Origin: Hymenoscyphus infarciens
Taxonomy: Eukaryota > Ascomycota > Leotiomycetes > Helotiales > Helotiaceae
Length of the DNA stretch: 64,000 nucleotides
Direction of reading: 5' to 3'
Assembly (NCBI GenBank): GCA_001414345.1
Contig: LLCB01000092.1
Coordinates: forward strand, 1 to 64,000
Shown in pieces: positions 23,720 to 34,671 of the stretch. Numbering within the stretch: position 1 is the first letter of the stretch; every line of letters starts with the position of its first letter. The position numbers were made by a program, and so were the translations under genes. Below the pieces are notes generated by a model, which was given only the letters and a program-made list of their open reading frames with translations, made no database searches and was not told the origin of the DNA.

Positions 23720-26700
23720 ATTTTTAGGTTAAAACTATATTTTTAGATTAAAAACGCTCTTCTAGAATAGTAAATAACACTCTCTACTATTTTTATATAT
23801 TATTATACTTTACTTTATTATTTTACTTATATATTTTTAAGAAGTTTTATCCTTTTTTATATTATAATTATTTAAAGAGTATTATAAGCTTATTTTAGAT
23901 TTTATTTATTTATTTAATTATTAAATACTTAGTAATTAAGTATTATAAGACTCTTCTAAGAAGTATAGCTAAATATAAATATAAAGTTTTAAAGAAACTA
24001 ACTACTACTATATAAATATAAAGTATACTAACTAACTAATAATACTTCTTCTAATACTTAGAAATAGTTTTACTAAGAGTAGTAAGTACTATATTAATTT
24101 TATTAAGAGTATTATTAAGATTAATACTATTAGACTTATTATTACTATTATTATTCTTAAACTCCTCGCTCTTAAAAACATTCTTCTTATACTAATAGCC
24201 TTTTAAAAAACGCTTAAAATAGTTATTAGTAAGCTTCTTAGAGAATAACTTTTTAAAAACTAACTTTATATTAGTATTAGATAATAATTACCTTACTTAC
24301 TAATAGGCCTCAGGTTTAAACCTTAGTCTATACTAGTTCTTTCTAGTATTATCTAGAAGGTTCGATTACGTTCTCGGTTATAGTTAAGCGAACACGTGAT
24401 CCCTAGAACCTTCTAGCAACCCCTTTGATTTATAAGCTATAGAAGCTTCTAGTATTTACTCTAGAAGTATATATAGTTCTCTACTATTCTTTAGTTAGAA
24501 ATTAAGTTAAAAGTTAAAATTCACTAAGTCTTTTATACTTATACGAGAAACGCTATTCTATAACCAACGCTAGCATAGGTACTATACTAGCGTATAAAAT
24601 TAGCGAAATTTCAATATATTCACTCTTACTAGAAAACAATCGCTACTACCTTTCTAAAAAGGACTAGTCCTATCTAAAAAAGTAGTATAAATAGAGTAAA
24701 TAAAGCTTATAATAATAATAAATTAATAAACTACGTATAATCGAATAAAGCGCCTAAAAAGTTAATTCAAAGCTTAAAAAGCTTAAATCCGAGAACTTTT
24801 CTTAATCGTATACTAATTAATAAATCAGGCTAGCGCTTTCTCTTTACGCCGCTCTTTCCTAGTATACTCTTCTACTACTTTTCGTAAAAGGTTATACTAA
24901 AGTCTCTAGTAATCTACTTATTAACTTCCGCTTATATCTCTACCTTTTCTAGTATCTAATTCAACTACGTTCTATCAACTAGCGTATTATAATTTATATT
25001 ATCAGAAGTAGTAGAATTAAAAGCGTTAACTTAAGAGATTATATCGATATCGAAGTATTAGTATTAGATCGAGCGCTTATAAATAGATATATCTAGCTAC
25101 TAATTTATAAGCGATCTACTATTTACGTTAAATAGGCAAAAGACAAGTGCCTTATACTATTACTATTAGAATATGTCTAGAAGTTAGATAATACTCTAAG
25201 AAAGCAAAACTAAGGTTATTCCTACTTTTTAGAGAAGTCGCTATTTAAGTTATATCTATAGTTTCTAGAGTATTAGTAATTAGAAATATAATAATATATA
25301 TATACGATATAAAAGAGTTTTGAAATACTTCTAGAGTGAATAGAAGAATAAGAGGGGGAATCACGTGATAGCGTGCTTAGTAGGCCAGGGACCTCTGCTA
25401 GCGTTAGCTATAGAATAGCGTAACCTACTTATACTTCGACTTCTTAGAAACGTGATTTAGCGATTACCTAATCTACTCTATACCGATTCAACTTACGTAC
25501 TTCTAGCCTACTCTATAGCCTACTCTATATACTACTCTATAACCTACCTTATACGTATATAACCTCTTATACTTTATAAGAGTAGTTTTCTTTAAAATAG
25601 TCTTTCTTAAAATAGACTTTAGAATAGATTTTTTAAGATAGCTTTTTAAAAGAACCTTTAAAGACTTTTAAGTAGACTTTTACTACTTAAAGAGAGAGGT
25701 ATTATCTTTACTATAAATAGTAGAACTCTTATAAGAAGTACTCTAGCTCTTAGTTTAACTATAAGTATTAGCTCTTATAAGTAGAGTATTATTTAAGATA
25801 GAAGCTATAAAAGAAGTACTCTTAGAAACGTAGTTACTATGCTTTAAAACCCTAGAAATATTATTATCTAGTTTATTATTAGAAGTAGAACTCTAAAAGC
25901 TATTAGGTTTCTTATAGTAATAAGTATAGTTTAGAACTAAGAATAACTAAGAGCTTCTAAAACCCTATTTAAGTCTTATATAGATTATACTATATAACTT
26001 CTTCTACTTCTAAATCTATTAAATTAGCTAAGAAAATAAAATAAGAAGTAGAAGACTAACTAAATAAAGCTCTATATAAACTTTATTACTAATATTAGTT
26101 TAATATTTTTTAAGATTTTTAGTTAAGATAATTATAAAAGAGAGATAGATACTTAGTAGAGCCTTATATAAGTAGCTAATAGTATAGTTAAAATAATATA
26201 CTACCTTTTCTAACTCTATATTATAATAATAACTAGTTAATTTACTAGTAACTATAAAAGTAATATAGCTCTTATAAGAAGCTTCTTAAAAATTTAAAAT
26301 ATTAGAATAACCTTTTTTAATAGAAGACGTAGTAAGTAAGCTCTTATTACTAATAGTTAGACATTTAATATTATTACTAGAAAGTTTATTTAAGAGCTTA
26401 GTATTAGTAGCTAGAAGCTTTTTAAGAAGATTTTTAGGTTTAGTATCGTCTTTAAAGGCTTAATATTTATTAGAGCTTATAACTTTTAACTTCTCTAGCT
26501 TATTCTTAGAGATATTAATAGTATAAAATCTACTAAGTATACTATCTTAGAGTATAACTAAACTAAAAAAGGAAATATATAAAGGATTTAATATTTAATA
26601 CTCTTATATAGTTAGCTAAAGTAAGATATTAGAATTAATAAGCTTAAAAGAACTTATAAGTACGTAACGCCTAGGTTCTAATCTATTAATTATATATTTA

Positions 26701-27005
26701 ATACCTTCTTTATTATCTTTATCTTTATAATACTTAAAAACGAGTATAGGCTTAGTATTTATTAGAGTTTTACTATCTAGAAGATAAGAGATCTAAGAGG
26801 AAGAATATTTTAGTTAGTATAAGAGCCTAAGAAAGGTAAATATAAGCTTTTTACTATAGTTTTTTGTTAAGTAGCGTGTACTATAGTAGTTTAGCAGTAG
26901 TAGAAGAGTTTTAAGAAAGTTATAAAAAGAAAAGAAAGAGATTAAGTTATTAAATCTATATATATAGTAAATAGCGCTTTCTTAATTAAGAAAGGTTATT
27001 TAAAA
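23720..27005 (-). other. unassigned 3' interior of Copia element 2
   Basis: After the pol remnant the plus strand gives nothing recognisable. The minus strand has longer semi-open stretches around 25600-26800 and 24060-24300, for example YTYYYKKPNSF and KALLSIYLSFIIILTKNLKK. These could be a decayed gag-like or accessory ORF, or a nested element split by the inverted-repeat insert. I do not recognise the family. Confidence 0.35.
24551..25420. mobile_element. inverted-repeat insert inside Copia element 2 (possible MITE or decayed TIR transposon)
   Basis: A 25-bp sequence at 24551-24575 (cgctattctataaccaacgc...) recurs inverted at 25396-25420 with 23 of 25 matches, and both differences are C/T-type. 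The 0.87 kb between them keeps CpG and CA far better than the flanks. I found no intact transposase and no clear target duplication, so the true termini may lie farther out. Confidence 0.5.
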
Positions 27006-27009
27006 GGTA

Positions 27010-27185
27010 TATTATAAGATAAAAGTAGATTAGATAAAGGATTACCTAATAATCTCTATCTTTTAAGTAAGAAGTATAGTATTTAAAGTCTTATACTCTT
27101 CTCTATAGTTCTAGAGAATTAAGTATCTACTTTAACTTTACTTTACTTATCCTTTACTCTTAATATAGCTTCTATAATCGCTATA
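27010..27185 (+). repeat. 3' LTR of Copia element 2
   Basis: This 176-bp LTR starts TATTATAAGATAAAAG, which aligns base for base to the 5' LTR with only C-to-T and G-to-A changes at its start. It is preceded by a purine-rich AAAAGG tract. Confidence 0.92.
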
Positions 27186-27190
27186 AAATC

Positions 27191-27406
27191 CTATATATTT
27201 ATTTTATTCTTACTCGTCTTCTCTTTTTACGAATTCGATAAGATAATAAGACTTTGAGAACTATTTATAAAGTAGCTACTAAAGTACTTATAAAGAAAGG
27301 CGTATAGCTTTTATTAATTTATTAGTCTTAGTACTTATCTATTAGTATTAGATAATTAATTATCTTATTTATAAAGAGGCTTTGGATTTTAATTTTAGAC
27401 TATACT
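27191..27406. other. AT-rich spacer between Copia element 2 and the LTR array
   Basis: About 216 bp of RIP-like sequence sits between the two target duplications. No motif was recognised. It may be older target DNA caught by RIP spreading. Confidence 0.4.
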
Positions 27407-27411
27407 AGTTT

Positions 27412-27524
27412 TATAACGTATTTTTAGGTTGAAAACACTCTAAGAAGCTTGAATTTAAGAGATAAAAACTCTATTATATATATAGAGAAAAGAGGTTATA
27501 TAAGACCTCTCTTTTTCTATAATA
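27412..27524 (+). repeat. array LTR copy A
   Basis: 113 bp from TATAACGTATTTTTAGG to TTTCTATAATA. The 5' neighbour is the left AGTTT target duplication. Confidence 0.85.
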
Positions 27525-28301
27525 TATCTCTTAGATCTAGAAGATAGCTTCCTAAGCCTATAAACTTAAACTAGATTATAAAAGAACTTCTTAACTATAT
27601 TACCTTCTATTCCTACTATAGAGAAACCTATAAAGCTATATATATTACTTTAAACTCTTAAATAGTAATTCTATAGTATTTAAAAGTAAAGTTCTACTCT
27701 TAGATTCTATTTAACTTCCTCTCTTATACTCTAGTACGTTATTAGCTCTAGCTTTAGTAAAGATAGTAAGTAGCGTTTATAGATATAGTAGCTTATAGTT
27801 AGTATTATATACTAGCTTTATAGAGTACTAAGCTTCTAAATTTAAATATATCTTCGAGTACTTCTTAAAATAAGCTAGTATACTACTAAGCTTCTAGTTT
27901 TAAATATATCTCTAAGAGTAGTAATAGCTAGCTTTATAGCTAGGCTTTATTTAAGAGTAAGCTACTAATTAAAGTATACTAGCTTTATAGCTAGGCTTAT
28001 GCTACTTATTAAACATAAGTATCTAAAGAGGTATATCTACTTAAATAGAGCTTTCGCTATATTCGAAGTTAAGAGCGTCTTATAAGAGAGTCTTATCTAC
28101 GCTTATTAGAAGAGTTCTTATTCGTGCTTATTAAGAGAGTCTTATATTTAAAGTTAGAAGAGCTCTATCCGTCGAGAGTAAGTATTAAGAAGTTTATTAT
28201 ACTAACCTTAATAGTAGAGAGCGTTCTAAATATATAGTAATATATTAAATATATAAGTAGAAGTTATAGATTATACTCTAGATATAAACTAAGCTTATAA
28301 C

Positions 28302-28413
28302 TATAATATATTTTTAGGTTAAAAATACTCTAAGAAGCTTAAATTTAAAAGGTAAAAACTCTACTATATATATAGAGAAAAAGGGTTATATAAGACTCTT
28401 CTTTTCTATAATA
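28302..28413 (+). repeat. array LTR copy B
   Basis: 112 bp. Its sequence is the most AT-shifted of the four (GTATTTTT has become ATATTTTT and CGCTCT has become TACTCT). Confidence 0.85.
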
Positions 28414-29160
28414 TATCTAAGAGATAACCTTCTAAGCTTATAAACTTAAACTAGATTATAAAAGAACCTCTTAACTATATTACTCTCTATTCCTACTATA
28501 GAGAAACCTATAAAGCTATATATATTACTTTAAACTCTTAAATAGTGATTTTATAGTATTTAAGAGTAAAGTCCTACTTCTAGATTCTATCTAACTTCTT
28601 CTCTTATTTTAATAAAGATAGTAAGTAGTGTTTATAAGATATAGTAGCTTATAGTTAACGTTATATACTAGCTTTATAGAGTACTAGGCTTCTAAATTTA
28701 AAGTATATTTTTAAGTACCTCTTAGAATAAGCTAATATACTACTAAGCTTCTAGTTTATAATACCTCTAAGAGTAGTAGTAGCTAGCTTCGTAGCTAAGC
28801 TTTTATATAAGCTTTTTAAAAAAGTAAGCTACTAAATTAAAGTATATCTACTTAAGTAGAGCTTTTACTATATTTAAAGCTAAGAGCGTCTTATAGAAGA
28901 GTCTTATCTATACTTATTAGAAGAGTCTTTATTTATGCTTATTAAGAAAGTCTTATATTTAAAGTTAGAATAGCCTTACTCGTCGTTATAGTAAGACTTT
29001 TAAGTACTTATTAAATATAAGTATTAAGGTTAGTTATACTAACTAATAGTAGAGAGTGTTCTAAATATATAGTAACGTATTAAATATATAAGTAGAAGAT
29101 AAAGTTATAAAGTATACTATATATATAAAGTATACTATATATATAAACTAAGCTTATAAC

Positions 29161-29273
29161 TATAACGTATTTTTAGATTATAAATACTCTAAGAAATTTA
29201 AATTTAAGAGGTAAAAACTCTACTATATATATAAAGAAAAGAGGTTATATAAGACTCTCCTTTTTCTATAATA
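29161..29273 (+). repeat. array LTR copy C
   Basis: 113 bp. It is preceded by a local duplication of tatactatatatataaa, also seen in the other interiors just before the LTR. Confidence 0.85.
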
Positions 29274-30083
29274 TATCTTTTAAGTTTAAGAGATAGCTTT
29301 CTAGGCTTATAAACTTAAACTAGATTATAAAAGAACCTCTTAACTATATCGCTCTCTATTCCTATTATAGAGAAACCTATAAAGCTATATATATTACTTT
29401 AAACTCTTAAATAGTAATTCTATAATATTTAAGAGTAAAGTTCTACTCCTAGATCCTATCTAACTTCCTCTCTTATACTCTAGTATATTATTAGCTCTAA
29501 CTTTAGTAAAGATAGTAGATAGTATTTATAAATATAATAGCTTATAGTTAGTATTATATACTAGCTTTATAGAGTACTAGGCTTTTAAATTCAAATATAT
29601 CTTTAAGTATCTCTTAAAGTAAGCTAGTATACTACTAAGCTTCTAGTTTTAAATATACCTCTAAGAGTAGTAGTAGCTAGCTTTATAGCTAGGCTTTATA
29701 TAAGCTCTTTAAGAGTAAGCTATTAATTAAAGTATACTAGCTTTATAGCTAGGCTTATACTACTTATTAAATATAAGTATCTAAAGAGGTATACCTACTT
29801 AAGTAGAGCTTTTACTATATTTAAAGTTAAGAGCGTCTTATAGAAGAGTTCTATCTACGTTTATTAGAAGAGTTCTTAATTACGCTTATTAAGAGAGTCT
29901 TATATTTAAAGTTAAGAGAGTTCTACTTATTAAGAGTAAGTATTAAGAGATTAGTTATACTAACTCTAATAGCGGAGAGCGTTCTAAATACGTAGTAACG
30001 TGTTAAATACGTAAGTAGAAGATAAAGTTATAAAGTATACTATACGTGTAAAGTATACTATATATATAAACCGGGCTTATAAC

Positions 30084-30196
30084 TATAACGTATTTTTGAG
30101 TTGAAAACGCTCTAAGGAGCTTGAATTTAGAAGGTGAAAACTCTACTATATATATAGAGAAAAGGGGTCACGTGAGACCCCTCTTTTTCTATAATA
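30084..30196 (+). repeat. array LTR copy D (least mutated)
   Basis: 113 bp. It keeps GAAAACGCTCTAAGGAGCTT and the near-palindrome ggggtcacgtgagacccc at 30164-30181, whose TCACGTGA core is perfectly self-complementary. It is followed by the right AGTTT duplication. Confidence 0.88.
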
Positions 30197-30201
30197 AGTT
30201 T

Positions 30202-31164
30202 CTTTATATTATTCTTTCTTTATATCTAGAAGTATTAAAGTAACTTCTATAGAAAAGAAAGTATAAGAGAGCTATACTCTCGGAATTTTAAAATCTCTAG
30301 TAGTAGTAGTATCTATAGTTAATAGTCTTTACTATTACTTTATATACGCTGTCTATACTTTTCTGAAATAAAAATATATTAAAAGTTTTAACTTCTTCTA
30401 CTAATTATAAAGTAACGCTCTAATAAACTTATATAAAACTAAGTCTTTATAAAGTATTAAGAAACTATACTCTAAGAGATTCTTAGCTTTTTTAATATTA
30501 AAATAGTATATATAATATATAATATAAATCTCTTAGAATACTTATTAGTAAGAGTCTTTAAAACTATATATATAATTTAGAAGCTATTACTAATTATAGT
30601 TAGAAATATATTCTTCTTCTTAAAAGTTCTTAAAATTCTATATATATAGTCGTTCTTAAGATCTAGTATACTATATATATACTAAGTTATAAAGCTGTAA
30701 AGAGAGAGACTTTTAGTATGTTTTCGCCTAAATTTAGAGAGTACGCACGGAGAGTAATATCGCGAGGCGAGGAAGCTTGTAGAAAAAACTAGAGTAAACT
30801 CTTAAGTATTTTTCTTAAATAAGAGTTTTAATACTCTATTAACCGTCTCTTAAATAAAGGCTTCGTCATTCCCCTCTTCCTTATTCCACGAGTTGGTCTC
30901 GAAATGAAGAACGACTTATATTCTTCGCTAGCACCAAGAAAGCAAGTCTATAACTATTTAAACCCCTTCCTAAGACACTTGTCCCCGGGAACAAGAATGA
31001 CCAAAAATCTCTCTTTTTAGACGATCTATTTATGGTTATACTATATAAGAATTTCTCATCATCTCATCATATAATTCGTAAAGAATATTATGCAATTCCC
31101 TCTTTCACCCCGATATACACACCACCCAAATACCCTTTCCAACCCCCACACCCACCCTCTCCCC
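30202..31164. other. transition from RIP DNA to the MATE gene 3' flank
   Basis: 30202-30690 is AT-rich with no recognised element. From about 30700 the composition returns to normal. 31000-31164 should contain the 3' UTR of the MATE gene. Open frames at 31032-31587 are antisense shadows of the MATE last exon. Confidence 0.5.
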
Positions 31165-33250
31165 TTACCCAGCATTATTCCTCCTCTCTGCTTCCTCAAC
31201 AGCATCCTGCCAATTCGTCTTCCACAAAAACAACGCTTCAATCCCCGCCACCAACCCCAACGCAAGCGCAACCCCAGTCCACAACCCCTCCAAATCCCAG
31301 CCCAACCCAAACGCAGTACCAAAACTAATCGGCATAGCAATAACATAATAGCAAAAGAGATTCACATACCCGCCAATCTCCTGGCGCCCCAGCCCCCTCA
31401 GAAGCCCATTTGCGTTCGCAGCCAGGGCATCGAAGAGCTGGAAGGCCGCGCAGATAGGAAGGACCCTTGCGACAAGGGAAATTACGAGGGGGTCGTTGGT
31501 GAAGAGTTGAGGGAGGTGATGGCGGAGGGTGGAGAGGAGGATGACATTGAAGATCCCTATTATGGAGGCTATTACGAAGGCCTGTGATTTATCGTTAGTT
31601 TGTGCTAGATGGGGAAGAGGGGAAGGGATTGACTTACGACTTTAGCACTTGTTCTTGCGGCATCTGTGAGGGTTGCGCCGATGAGGTTTGCTACTCGGGT
31701 TGAGGAGGCGATGGACATTGGGAAGGGGATTTGGAAAGTGATTCCTGCTATGGTTGATAGAACGCTTTGAGCTGCGAGATGAGAGGTTGAGAAATAACTT
31801 GATGCTAGGGTGAGAATTTCGAAGGCAAGGAATTCAGCTTCTACCATTAGCAATCCTGGGATTGCAAGTTTGATCATTGGACCTAGTAAAAGTCAGAAAA
31901 TTCGTTTTTAATCAAGGAACCAGCAGACTTACCCCAGTTGTGGAAAGCCTTCTTCGTGAAGCCGTTCCAACATTGACGTCCATCAATGAACATGACATAT
32001 GAAAATAGTAATAGGGGAAGAATATTATCCGTAACAGCGACGGCAATTGGTGCACCGACAAATCCCCAACCGAAATGCCAAACAAATAACCAATTCATAA
32101 AGGCATTTAAAGGAGCCGCAATGAGAAGGACATAAGTGGTAGCAGAGAATAGGCCTTGAGACTGCACATATCGTTTCCCAGCTTCAAAACAAGCATACCC
32201 AGGCGCTCCGAGTACCAAAACTCGGAGGTAGAGCCCGGCAAGTTCTGCTGATTTCTTTTCAGGGACAATTTGCTCCAAGAGTTTTCCGGCAGCAAGCCAG
32301 AATATGGCAATTGGGATGGTAATAGCCCAGAGGAAGTACACCATACGTTGTAATTGTAACCCAACAAGATGCTTCTTTCCAGATCCGTATGCTTGCGAGC
32401 AAAGTGTATCCAAACTGGTCGCTAATCCTTGGTAGATGGCGTATCCTGTAATGTTCGCAGTCATAGATGCCAGACTAACCGCTCCCAGTTCTACTGTACC
32501 CAGACGACCAACAGTAAAAATGCTAGCGACCGTGAGGGAGTATTGGAGTAAAAAGGTGATCATTAGGGGACCTGAGTAACCCAGAATGACTTGTGCCTCG
32601 CGTTGCCATGTTGTCTTGATTTTTCCTGCCGCAACTGCTGATTCCCATTGTCTATTCAGTCTTTCATGATGCGATCGCCTAGTCTCTTGTGTTCCATTCG
32701 GCAGTAATAGTGATGTTTCGGAGGGTTGTGCAGTAAATATTGGGGCTTCTGGAGGATTTTCGGAATCTCCCTGTCCCTTTCGCTGTTTGGTACTGAATAA
32801 CCATCTGTATATCTTACTCCCAACACTTCGTTCGGGTGGCACAGGATGTTTTGGTGGTGCAAGATGGTTGTCCCGCAGCAAGCTCTGTTCTTCGTCCCTC
32901 GACTGCTTCCTTTCCCTCTTGGTGAGGAAGCTTGGTTCGGCAGGATGGGGTGTAATGGCAGGTCTCGCACCCCCAAAAGCCACAAAGCTCGGCCGTCTGT
33001 ACGAGCTGGCCATAGAATGTTGGCACTCATGGGGTCGCACAGTAGAGGCCTCGGACGATTGATCCTCGGAATCGCTGTCCTCGCCGGCTTCTGGTGTTTC
33101 TTCCTCGCTATCGGAGCATTCAGCAAGATCCCGCGCGATGGAGGCTTGCACGATGGGCGAGCTGGACACAAATGAGTTTCTGAATGGCGACCGGCCTCTA
33201 GAATCGTCGCTGGGAGAGCGGCCTCCAATGCTTTTGGCGGGTGTTGACAT
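31165..33250 (-). CDS. MATE family multidrug/toxin extrusion transporter
   Basis: Model: complement(31165..31581, 31638..31882, 31933..33250), 659 aa, with consistent phases and introns of 56 and 50 nt. The first ~215 residues are polar, acidic and Ser-rich (SDSEEETPEAGEDSDSED), as in fungal MATE proteins. The transport domain starts at about WQREAQVILGYSGPLMITFLLQ, the MatE start. It shows about 12 hydrophobic helices, with SLASMTANITGYAIYQGLAT, LDTLCSQAYGSG and, in the second half, PGLLMVEAEFLAFEILTLAS and STRVANLIGA. SQAYG followed later by VANLIGA is the repeated MATE signature. It should export organic cations or toxins by proton or sodium antiport at the plasma or vacuolar membrane; the substrate is unknown. 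Confidence 0.94.
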
Positions 33251-33866
33251 GATGAAATGCTGAGATCTGAGGCAATTGCCTTTTCAGAAATGGCGACAAA
33301 AATGACCCCACCAACCCTCGAACCAGATTTTGGGTGGAATGCGAAACTTTGAATAGAAGCTCTTTTTGGCAGTTCCGTTCTGTGCTCCTAGGTATAACCT
33401 GGAACCCACTCAACGCCAATTGCAAACGCCGGGAAAGAAGCAATTGATCAGAGGCCACGACTGTCTCACCCGAGAATGGAAGGAAGTGCAGGTGGGAAGA
33501 GAGAAGTACGTGTAGACACTGTAGAGATAGTGAGGTGAGCATGAAAAGCATTCAGTCCCATTAATCCCTGCCAGAGCTTCAGATGGTCAAGCCAATCACC
33601 TCAACGCAACTCGCTATGGTCCCCGCATGCGCGCGCCACAGCTCCTGATGAGGCAACTTTACCCAGCACCACATCCCTGCACCTGCTTTTCTCGTCTTCC
33701 CATCTTCCCCACCAAAATCCACTTATGTCTGTCGACCTACATCTACCACTCACGCATTTCGTGATATCACCACGTGATCACCAGCTTGGAGTAGTTCTCT
33801 CAGTCAAGACAAAGGTCAATTGACTTTTCCTCACCATTTCAACTCTTCCTCCCACAATTCCTCGAA
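33251..33866. promoter_or_regulatory. divergent intergenic region between MATE and DUF202 genes
   Basis: This 616-bp region separates two divergently transcribed membrane-protein genes and must hold both promoters. A CACGTGATCACC palindrome-containing stretch (33770-33781) is a candidate bHLH-type E-box, by consensus only. Confidence 0.45.
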
Positions 33867-34671
33867 ATGGTTCAACCGGGCGATGAAGAAGAAGCGACCA
33901 TCACCAATACCTATTCCCCTTGGGGAATACCAATCCGCCCAACCCCCATCGACGTTCATCAGTAAGTCTCCATTGCATCCATGTTTCCTTGTTCCACACT
34001 TCCCCGCATATTCATGTTCCATTGCGATAACAGCACATTATCTTTCCAAAATATTACATGATCACATCCTCAACACATCCGATTTTTCTCCTGAATTATC
34101 TCTCCCTCAAGATACTAACTATTGTTTCGCATAGACATACAAACCGCCCTCTTCGAACCTCCATCTTCTGCTTCCCCCCTCTCCTCGGCCCCCTTCTCTT
34201 CGACAACACCGACAGCGATGCACGCGATCACTGTGCCAATGAGCGAACATTCCTCTCCTACCTGCGGCTCAGCATCTACATGGCCGTCGTAGCCATCGCT
34301 ATAGTCGTCTCCTTCCATCTAAAATCAAAACCCTCACAAGCGGAATTGAGAATGGCAAAGCCTTTGGGCATTGTATTCTGGTTTTTGAGTGTTAGTTGCT
34401 TGGTGGTGGGCTTGGGAAATTATATGAAGACGGTTAATAAATACTCGAGGAGAGCGGCCATTGTGCAGACGGGGTGGAAGACACAGTCAGTGAGTTGCAA
34501 ATTTCTGGCATGGTTTTCTTGGTGGTTGGGTAGCTTGAGTCTCTCCTACTTCTACAAAAGTTTTTTTTCTTACATACAGCTCCTAATTACCTTCAGATCC
34601 TCACGGTAGTAGCAATCTCCATAGTAGGAGTCTGCGCCCTTTTCCTCGCCACGAATTCCCAACGCAACTGA
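33867..34671 (+). CDS. DUF202 small integral membrane protein
   Basis: Model: join(33867..33961, 34135..34489, 34597..34671), 174 aa. Intron 1 (173 nt) has a GTAAGT donor and CATAG acceptor. Intron 2 (107 nt) uses GTGAGT at 34490 and CTTCAG at 34594-34596. An alternative acceptor 17 nt upstream would give an early stop. The protein has a 30-residue polar N-terminus. Next comes the DUF202 entry motif (DARDHCANERTFLSYLRLS, with the conserved ANERTFL-W/L pattern). Three membrane helices follow (YMAVVAIAIVVSF, GIVFWFLSVSCLVVGLGNY and ILTVVAISIVGVCALFLA). DUF202 proteins include bacterial YidH and the transmembrane part of vacuolar transporter chaperones. No specific role can be given. Confidence 0.85.

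Larger units (their letters stand above)
17970..27190 (+). mobile_element. large RIP-killed Ty1/Copia retrotransposon with TSD AAATC
   Basis: The element is 17975-27185 (9211 bp) between identical AAATC duplications at 17970-17974 and 27186-27190. Plus-strand decayed pol motifs are in Copia order. A GAG-preintegrase-like patch lies at 20215-20330. The reverse transcriptase start is at 22250-22480 (observed LPLK, YKYNFIN and VRGNL with stops between). RNase H at 23220-23390 reads IIEAKLLE. A C-terminal segment runs to about 23700. The pol remnant therefore ends about 3.3 kb before the 3' LTR. The extra interior contains a nested inverted-repeat insert and unassigned, probably minus-strand, decayed coding DNA. 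A nested solo LTR lies at 19346-19457. Confidence 0.88.
27407..30201 (+). mobile_element. head-to-tail LTR array: four LTRs and three short interiors within one TSD
   Basis: Four copies of a 112-113-bp LTR lie at 27412-27524, 28302-28413, 29161-29273 and 30084-30196. They are separated by related interiors of 777, 747 and 810 bp. The outermost flanks carry the same 5-bp word AGTTT at 27407-27411 and 30197-30201. The interiors each begin TATCT and share long blocks such as ctatatatattactttaaac and agctagctt. No pol motifs are seen, so this resembles a small non-autonomous (TRIM-like) LTR element multiplied in place by LTR-LTR unequal exchange. RIP is strong in the first three units and weak in the last LTR. 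Confidence 0.85.

Noticed and set aside
2620..30200. Regularly spaced repeats as a CRISPR array
   Set aside because: The genome is fungal; the repeats are LTRs or tandem minisatellites without unique short spacers.
31032..31587. Plus-strand open frames opposite the MATE gene
   Set aside because: They are shadows of the GC-rich last MATE exon, which has clear family motifs on the minus strand.
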